A DNA stretch of 55,468 bases from a virus, in the IMG/VR virus record IMGVR_UViG_3300044636_000539, positions 1 to 55,468 of that record, one strand, 5' to 3'. A model generated the notes under the pieces. That model was not told the origin of the DNA, made no database searches, and was given only the letters and a program-made list of their open reading frames with translations. The position numbers and the translations under genes are program-made. Positions 39,201-48,200 of the stretch are shown piece after piece (the first letter of the stretch is position 1; every line of letters begins with the position of its first letter).

Positions 39201-42200
39201 TCCAGAGCACGCGGGCAATCATGCGGCGGGCAATGTCTTCCTCAAGCGAGAGGACGATTCCCTCGCGCATCTTGCCGACGATTTGGTTATAGAGGCGGTC
39301 AAAGCCTGCCTGTTCGGCAATTACCTCGTCAACGGCGGCTTCGATCTTCTGGTAAGAGGCCGTTTCGAGTTCCTTGTCCTCGTAGGTCTGGCTCAGTTTG
39401 TCCCATGCGTCACGCGCACCGGGCAGGTTGGATGCCTGATTGGCGACGTTGCGGCGTGGTTTCTTGCCAGTGTCGCCCTCTTTGACGGTCGGAGTGGCAA
39501 AAAGCGCCTGTCCTGCATCAACGCTAGTCCGCATTTGCGGCGTGATGTCCACGCGCCAGATGGGGGTGGTTTTAAAATCACCATCGCGAGGAATTGCAGC
39601 TAGCTTGTCCGCTTCGCTCATTGCGTAAAATTCATCGCGTGAAGTTAGCGCGTCGGGATCGACGTATTCAAGCCATGCCGAATAACTACTGACGTATTTT
39701 TTCAGGCTTTCTAAATCCTCAATCTCACCATTCACCACGCCCGCGCCCCACTGCTTCACATACTTGCCAATTTCTTTCGGCAGGATGGTATCGTAGAAGC
39801 CCTTCATGCCTTGGCCGCCGACTTTCAATTCGTCGCCAGAATAGACGCGGTATCCCATTCCTGGCATATCCGCGATGGCCTTCTCTGCTAACTCCTTGCC
39901 CACGGTGTCTGCTAGCTTGGAGTCAGATAATCCAGCTTGTGAAACAGTTTCGGAGCCGCCCTTAATCCCGATTACCGACCATAGCCCGTCTTGTTGCTTG
40001 CGGATATTGAGAGAATCAACCTGCTTACTGAGGTCAAACCGCTCTGCCTGCGTCTCGCCCGTCGTCCAGCCGATCCACTGCTTGCCAGCGGCCACCGCGT
40101 CCGCGAGGGCACGCTTGAACATCTGGAGCGGCCAGGTGGTGCGGAATGGGGCGTCAGGGATTCGAGCATTCGCAATGTTGTCCAATTTGGACGCCCAATC
40201 TTTAGCATATTCAATAGCCTCGTTTTCCGTGTTTTGAGTAGAAATTGGCTTGCCCGTTGATTTTCTAATAACTACCCAATCGCCAATAAATTGATTGTTG
40301 GATGGCTCATATTTAATCTCGAAAGTATCATTATAATCAACTTCGCCCTGATACCCCTTCTTCCGCCCTGCCTGATGGCGGTCGCTCTGGATTTCCTCGA
40401 TGAACGTCCCGGCCTGGCCCTCGGCGTCCGTGCGGTCGTTCACCCGCATGTGGGCGACGTAGTTCGGCACGTCGGGGAAGTGGCTGGAGGTGTATTCAGG
40501 TGGTTCGTTGTAGGCTTCAGCAGGCGTTTCCGTGATGATTTGGAGGCGCTGCGCTTCCGACAAATCGGCCCATTTGGGTTCACCTCCTCGGCGAACAAAG
40601 GTTTCGTAATAAGCGGCTGCCGCATCCGACATCCCACGCCTCGCTATCGGCATCGCCAGCACCACCTCGCGGTAGTTCTCGCCGCCTGAGAGTTGGTGTT
40701 GGGAGAATTTGGTGTCCGTAACTTCGGCTTTGTCGTCACGCATGCGGATCAACCGTTCATGCTCGTTTTTCAAACGGGTGATTTCTGGTCCGTTGCGGAC
40801 TTCGGTAGGCCATTTACTGCGATCTTCTCCATAAACATTGGCTGCGTCTTCTCGGTAGATTCGCATTTGACGCGTCACTTCGTTAATTTGACGAACAAGT
40901 TCAGGGTCATACCGATTTCCTAGCTTTCCCCCCATCCGCACCTCCTCCAGCCTCACCGCGCCATCCGTCGCCAGATATTCCAGCACAGCCTGCTTGGTGA
41001 TCGGTGACGCCTGCGCCTCAATCCACGGCAGAATCCCGCTCCATTTCAGTTCCTCGGCCTTGATGCCGGTCTGCGGATTGGTGATGAGGCCCTTGATCGT
41101 CGCCACGTCGGCGCGATTTGGCATCTTTTGCTCGATAACTTGCGCCAGTTTGGAGTAGAAGGGTTCATTTCGGACAGTTGGGCTGGCCTGCAACGGCTCC
41201 TCTACGCCATCGGCGCGGGAGGATTCAGGGTTGCCAAAATACTTCTCCTCGACCAGTTCATTGAGTTCTGGAAAGAACGTGTCCGATAGATCAAGCCATG
41301 AAACATCGCCTGAATTTATCTTCTCCACATCAAACTCGATGTCGGCGTGCGTAGCGGCGGAGTCGGTGGCTTCGTGATCAGAAACGCGAACATCAAAAGT
41401 CACGGTTAGTTTGCCAGTGTCTTCATCACGGTCCCAAGACAACCCTTCCCGATCTGCCCACACCTCAGCGTTTGGCCCTTGTTCCGTAGGTTCTGCCAAA
41501 ACTGTGAAATAGGTCGAATTGGAGATGCGGCTGCGTCCTGTCTTGATAATTTTGGCACGACTGAATGCAGAATGATAGGTGTCGCCACGCTGCCAGCCGC
41601 GACTCTTAACGCGATCAAGGAAATTGCGGAAGTAACCGGCGGCAATACGGTTTTGCTCTTTGGTGTCTTCTGCTTCTTGGGCAGCTAAGAACTTTGGATT
41701 CTCGTAAATCGGCACCTCCGCCTCAGAAAGACCGCCCGGTGAAGATTGCAACGGCTCCTTAGTCGCGGCCCACTCTTCTAAGATCGTTTCCGGCGTCTCG
41801 GTAGCATTTTCGGCAGCATCCATGATTTCCGCGTCCGTGATAGGCGCGAGGGTCATTTTGCCGTCTTGGATCGTCACAAGGGGCGCATAGACGCCGCTTT
41901 GAACCGCCTGCATGAACTCTTGGCGTGTCAGGTCTGGATTCTTCGACTTCGCGGCAGCATAGACGGCGCTGACTCGTGGCGTGTCGCCTTGCTGGCGTTT
42001 GGCGGTCACGAAAGCGGCGTGGAGGTCTGGAATGGAGACTTTGGGGGCGGCAGGGGTGGCTTGGATGGGTGCCACCTTGCGGCTTTCGGCGGAAGGCAGG
42101 CTTTTTGCCAAATCCTTTGCATTGCGCACCATTACCTCGCGGCCTGACACGTTGCCGGTAATGCTGTGCCAGCGGTTCCACTCATCCACAAACGACCGCG

Positions 42201-45200
42201 CCTGTTCAGTAACTTCATCGGACTTGCCGAGTTTCGAGAACATTCCAGCCAGTCGATTTGTGAGTTGCGAGTTTGTCGTCCGTTTGGTCGCTATAACGTC
42301 AAACACATTGCCTGTTGATGTCCTAAACGTGGCCGAGAACTCCGTGAAGTCCTTTTTGATGCTGTCCATGAACTCCTGTTGAACATCGGAAGGCTTTTCC
42401 TCGCGGCTTTCTGGTTCTGCGGCCTCATTGACTCCACGCCAATAAATTCCCCCTCCAGACTTTTCCATCACAACCTCAAATAATGCCAAGTTTGGCCCTG
42501 ACAAAGTGGACAGAATAGAATCATCGCCCTTCTTGCGGCCAAGTTTTCTATCTGTTCCCCGCTCGATCCACTCGCCGTCAGAATTGCGCGTGACAATGAT
42601 GCCGCTTGGCGATGTGCGATAGGTGCGGGCATATTCGGACTGCCTGTATTTATCGGCGGCGGCCTTCGATCTGGCGTTTTCGGCGGCATCTCGACTGGCT
42701 GTCTCCTCAACGATTTTCGCCATGACCTGCCGCCCTTCGTCTCGCGGCATGATGGAGGTCTTGCCTTCGGTGTCCATTCTGGCTAAGGCCAGTGAGTCGC
42801 GGTCGGCGGTTTGATTTGTGGAGTTCCGCTTTTCCACATAGACGGATGGATCACCGTTCAAACGATGGAAATAGACCGCACGATTGAAATCGCCTGTCTT
42901 GGCGCGTTCTTTTGCTACTGCCGCTTCAAGCGTTTCCATCATCGTTGATTGCGCTGATGTAGGCGGAATGATTTCTGTGTCGGCAACCGTGGCAGGTTCA
43001 GCTTTAGTCTCCGGCGTGATACTCGTAACCTCGCGCTCTGTCGGCACGCCGGGTTTTGCATCACCCACCTGTTCAGCAATCGCCACACGCTTCCCAGCGC
43101 TAACGAGCTTTTGAATGTAGCTCGTAGCTGAGTGATGTGGAATGCCTGCCATCGGGATGCCGTTACGCTTCGTGAGTGCGACTTTGGCAAACTCGCTGAG
43201 AACTTTGGCGTCATTACCGAATGCCTCGTAGAAATCGCCAAGACGAACAAGCAACACCGTGTTGGCGTCCAAAGGTTCGCGCAAAGTGCGCCATTGCTTC
43301 ATCATTGGCGTGTTTAGTGCCGACTCGTCAACGCCTGCGGTTGAAGTGGATTCGCTCTCAGGCGTCGATTGCTCGGCTTCCTCCCGTGCAATGTCGCCTT
43401 TGCGCTTGCTGAGAATGTCGATGGCGGATTGATACCACTCCTTCACGGAATCGGTAGAGTCTGACATCTGTTCTTTCAGCCACTCAATAGCAGCCAGCGG
43501 CCCGCCGAAACGCTCACTGGCACCATCGGCAAGATTGATAGCATCCTGTTTGCGGTTGTCCTGCTCGCTGCGCTGTGGCGCATCAGGTTTCACATCTGTT
43601 TCGATCAAGGAGACGCGGCGGCGGATGTTGCGCAAGTTTTCGGCTGTGTTCCACACCTTAAACGTGCCGTCTCCTGGAATTTGGATGGTGATAATACTGC
43701 CGTCGATCTCGCCTTTCGTGAGAGACTTCGTGCCAACGGCGGTTTCGCGATCCAGTTCCTTTTGGAGTCGGCCAATCTGCTTGGTGAGATTGCGGGATGA
43801 TGCGGCGCTAGTCGTTTCCTTCTTGGCAATTTCCAGCCCTTTGATCTCAGTGCGCAGTTCTTTTGCACGCGGAGACTCGTTTTCGAGCGCGGCAGCAATG
43901 GCGGCATCCAGTTTCTCGGCGATCTCCTTCTTGATCTCCTTGGCGTCACGCTGGCCTTCTGTGGCGGCGACAACTTGGACCTGTTCTTCAACCTTCGCTT
44001 CTGCGGTTGCGGGCGTGTCGGCTTTCGATTTGGTAACTACATCCAGCGCAGCCTTAATGTCGTCGGGGTGCTCCGTCGCAAGAATAGCGTCAATCTTTGC
44101 CGATGACGGTTGGCGCAAGAGTTCCTTGTTGAGCTGTGAAAGCTGATTGGCGCTCAGTTTATCGAGACGATCTTTGTTGTTGACCGTCAAGGCGTCAAGT
44201 CGTGCGCTTTCCTCGTCGGAGATGAGGCCGGAAGCTGGAGCCGCCCCCTGTTCAGGGACGGCCCCGATTACTCCTTCCACGCTTGGTGGACGAGATGAAA
44301 CTTGGTCAAGCTCCCCGTAGATCGTGGGCCAGTGCGGGTTTTCTTCAAGCGTCGAGTCAAAGCCAGACATCAAGCGCCAGAAAGCTCTGGTGTACTGCCG
44401 GAGTGCGCCATTCGGAGCAAGTTTGTCGAGCCGTTGCGCCAGTTCTTCCGGCTTGCGAAGTCCGAGATCAATCAAGGTGCTCGCAGCCTTCATCATGGCA
44501 TCGCGTCGATCCTTGGGCAGGTCAGACTGAGCCAATGGCTTTACGGTCGGAGATGCGAACAGGCCAGCAAATGCTTCACCAAGGGCAGCATCGCCTTCGT
44601 CCATTTCCTGCGCTTTTGGCGCTTCTGCTGTCGGTTTGGCGACTTCGGGGGCAGGCGACTCCAGTTTCCACCCTCCAACGGCGGCTTGCGGCTCAACATC
44701 GCCTTCGTTCTCGCCTTCCATGCCCATGACTGGCGTTTCACCCTCAAACGAGATGACTGGCCCCATGCTGCCCTGGCTGTCTATGATGATGTCGCCAATC
44801 TTGACGGTTGGGCTGTCAAGGTCGGTGCGTTCCCGCTTCTTGGGCGGAGTTGAGTCATTTGGCAGAGCGTCCACCTCGGCCCTGGTCATGCCCGAAACCT
44901 TTGCGACCTGCGCAGGCTCCATGCTGGTCTTGTCTGGCCCGATTTGAACGTCAAAATTGCCGCCTCCTGTGCGGTAGAGCACAAGCATAGGAGTCCCGTT
45001 TCGAGTCTTGCCACGCCACACGGCGGGCGTCTTGAGGAAGGTGAGACGCTTTTGCCACGCTTCTAGGCGCTTGCCCGCTGCCTGCATGGATTCGGTCATT
45101 TCTGGCGGCGTTCCAGCGCGAGGCTTACCGTTCTTGAAGAAGAACTTGGCAGCGCGGGCGTTGTGATCTGCCACCATTTGAGCCAGAGCCTTCTCTTGAG

Positions 45201-48200
45201 CCTCAACGGTCGCCTCACCTTTCGTCATCGTTTTGGCGTTTGTTGGCATTGTGCTACCGCCTTCGGTCATCACCTGCATGAACCCTTGCGAGTTTGGCGG
45301 CGAAATGACGATGAATTGATTACCATTCGCGTCCGTAGCCGCATCACCGACAGTCCAGCCTGCCGCATCATTGCCACTTGACTCTTTCTCAGTATTGATA
45401 GAAACTGGATTCGCAACGGTTGTTGACGACCCTTCAACCGGCTTACCGGAAGTGCTCCCAGCCCCGGCGTTCGTGGCCTGCGCAGGCTCGGCGTCGGGGC
45501 TGATGCTTTTAGCGGCCTTGATGGCGTCGGTGACGAGCTTGATGTCGCCCTGAACGTCGGAAATGAGCTGCTTGCGGGCGGACTCGTTGGGGATTCCGGC
45601 AAACTGCCGTTCCAAGTCTCGCAGGAATGCGAGAATATCGTTGAGAATCTTCTGCCATTTTTCCGCAAGTCCTTTTCCAATCGTGACTTCGGTCATGCGG
45701 CCCTCAAGAGTAAGCTCGACCATCATGCGGTAATACTCGTGCCCCCCCGTGCGAGGGCTAAGGCGGAAGGCTTCACCCGTGCGGGCCTCGACTCGCAGGC
45801 TGTAAGCACGCTCGGCAGCGGCTTTGCTGGCTTCCGGTAGGCGTTCCCAAACGTCCATCACGCGGGCGTCGCCAATCATCGTTGAGACGTAGCGGTGAAT
45901 AAACTCGTGATAAAACAGGTCGCGAGCAGTAAGGACGGCGTGGCTTTCCTTCTCGGCGTCCGTATCACCTGCCGCGTCTGATACAGCGCGGTTAATGGCC
46001 TCTGTTGGATTGATGAGGATGGCACCCCTATCAAAAGCCATGTCCATATTACCGTCCATGAGTCGAATCGGTAGGTGCCCGTTGTACTTCCGAATCGCCT
46101 TTAAAATAATGGTCCGCACTTTCTCAGCGCGGGCTTTTCGTGGTCCTTTCTGCTTTTTGATGTAGGCGTTGAATTGCTTTTCCGCTTCCTGAATTAACGC
46201 ATCGCCGGTTTCTTGGCGGATGGTGTATTCTGGAGTTGGTCGCTCGGTGGTCTTGTAGTCAGTGGAGATTTCAGGAGACGGAAAAAGTGAATCAATACCT
46301 GCTTTGAGAGGCTTAATTGTAGAAACACTAAGGCGGTCGAGATATTCCTGTTCGGAAATTGGCTCATTGAAATCTTTCGCGCTTAGTTTGTATGTTGATC
46401 TCCAGCCATCGGCTGAAAGAATAATGACATCCTTTTCTTTAGACCACTGCTCCGGCGTTTTAAGTCCCGTGTCCACTTCCGCAGGTGCCGCTTTGGCTGG
46501 CTTGTGACCATTGATGAAGCGCGTTTCAATCTCAAATGTGCGCCCTCCTTTGGTGCGGGCCTTGTGCCATGGCGACATGTGATCCTTGTTCGCTGGTTGC
46601 TCCGGCCCAATAATCTCAATTTCCCCCTCGCTCTTGTAAACGTCGGATGTAACCGTGTCGCCTGGATTGATAACCGTTTCCCCTGCTGTCGGGGCGGTTT
46701 TGGCGGCTGGAATGTCGGCTTTCGTGTCGGTTTGCGAGGGAATCGTTACCGCTGCTGGTTTTTCGTTACTTTGGGCGGCTTTTGGTCGGTTTTCATTACC
46801 AGCCATGAACTCCGCCAGCGTTGGGGCATAGAAGGATTCGCCCTCGCGGATGGCCTTAGCTTGGGTGCGGACAGCGACGTTGTAGGCCGAGAGCACGGGG
46901 CGGGCTTCCTGCTCAGAGATGCCGAGACGTTTGGAGATGCGGGTAATGATGCCTTTTGCAGCCTCGCCTAGCTCCTTCACCTTGGCAGGGCTGACGTTTT
47001 TGGCCTGCATGGCCTTGAGCTTGGCCGCGTAGGCGAAAGCGTCGGCATCGTCCACAGTGGCAAATTCGGCATAGGATGAACCGCCCTTCATGCCTTTCCC
47101 GATGGCCTTCCGCTGCAATGGGGGGGCTTTGCCAAGTGCGGGGCGAGTAGCTACTGCTTTAGCGGCTCCCGGCGTCGGTGCAACCTTGGCTTGCCGGTCT
47201 GGTGAAGCGCCTTCCACCGCCCCCTCCGATGCGGATGGACCCGACTGCACTTTGGGGGCGGTTTCAGGCGCGGGAGCGGGTTGTTTGGCTTGCTTTGGCG
47301 TGACTTTCAAGGAGTCTGCGTGCATGGAGAACTCACCAGATAGATTTGTGTATAAGTAATCCTGTGCGACATTACCTTCAGTGGTGTCTCTCACCACCTT
47401 TGATCCATCTAGCTGAATCTCAACTCGGCCCGTGCGAGCGTTGCCATTGCCATCTACCCATTCTACGGTATCGCCTTTGTTTAGAGCTTTGAAGAAATCT
47501 TCATTAGCCTTTACGTTGAGCGCAGCCTGCATGTCTTCCCAAGCATCGCGGGTCATCCCAGCGGCTTTTGCAGCGGCTTCTCTTTTTTCTTTTGTTGCTT
47601 GGCGGTCTATATCCCCATCAGCATCTCTTACAATATAGGATTTTCTTTCAGCATTACGCTTCCGATGAATTTCCGATGGATCGGCTGGCGTTGCTGCTGG
47701 CGTGGCGGCGGCTTCTGGCTCGGAAATGATGGTTGTGGCAGACTTGAGTTTTACCCCATATTTGTCTGCAATCGCTTGAGTATTGTTGTCTGCGAGATGC
47801 TTGTCCAAAAATTCAAGCTCGGCCTCTTCATCTTTGGACAATTGGCGTGAGATAGTGGCAATCGTTTTAGCATCTCCAGCTTTTCCATCTCTCTTCCACG
47901 TTAGTTCGTTCTGGCGATTTTGCGCGAGCTTGCGAAGGCGGGTGCCAGACATCTCTTGTTTGGGCTTAGGCTTTGGTTTCGGCCTATTGATCGCCTGGAT
48001 TCGCTCGGCTTCGGACTGCCCGATGGTGAGGTCAGGCAACGCGCCCTTGAGCCAGTCGCGGGCCTCATCCGTGATAATGATTTGATCGACTCCGGCCTTG
48101 TTTGTGCGGGTATAGATGAGCGGCGCGGGCGAATTTGCACCACCGGCAGGAACAAGTTTGCGGTTTTTGTCGAGCTTGACACCAAGTGCGCGCATCTGCG

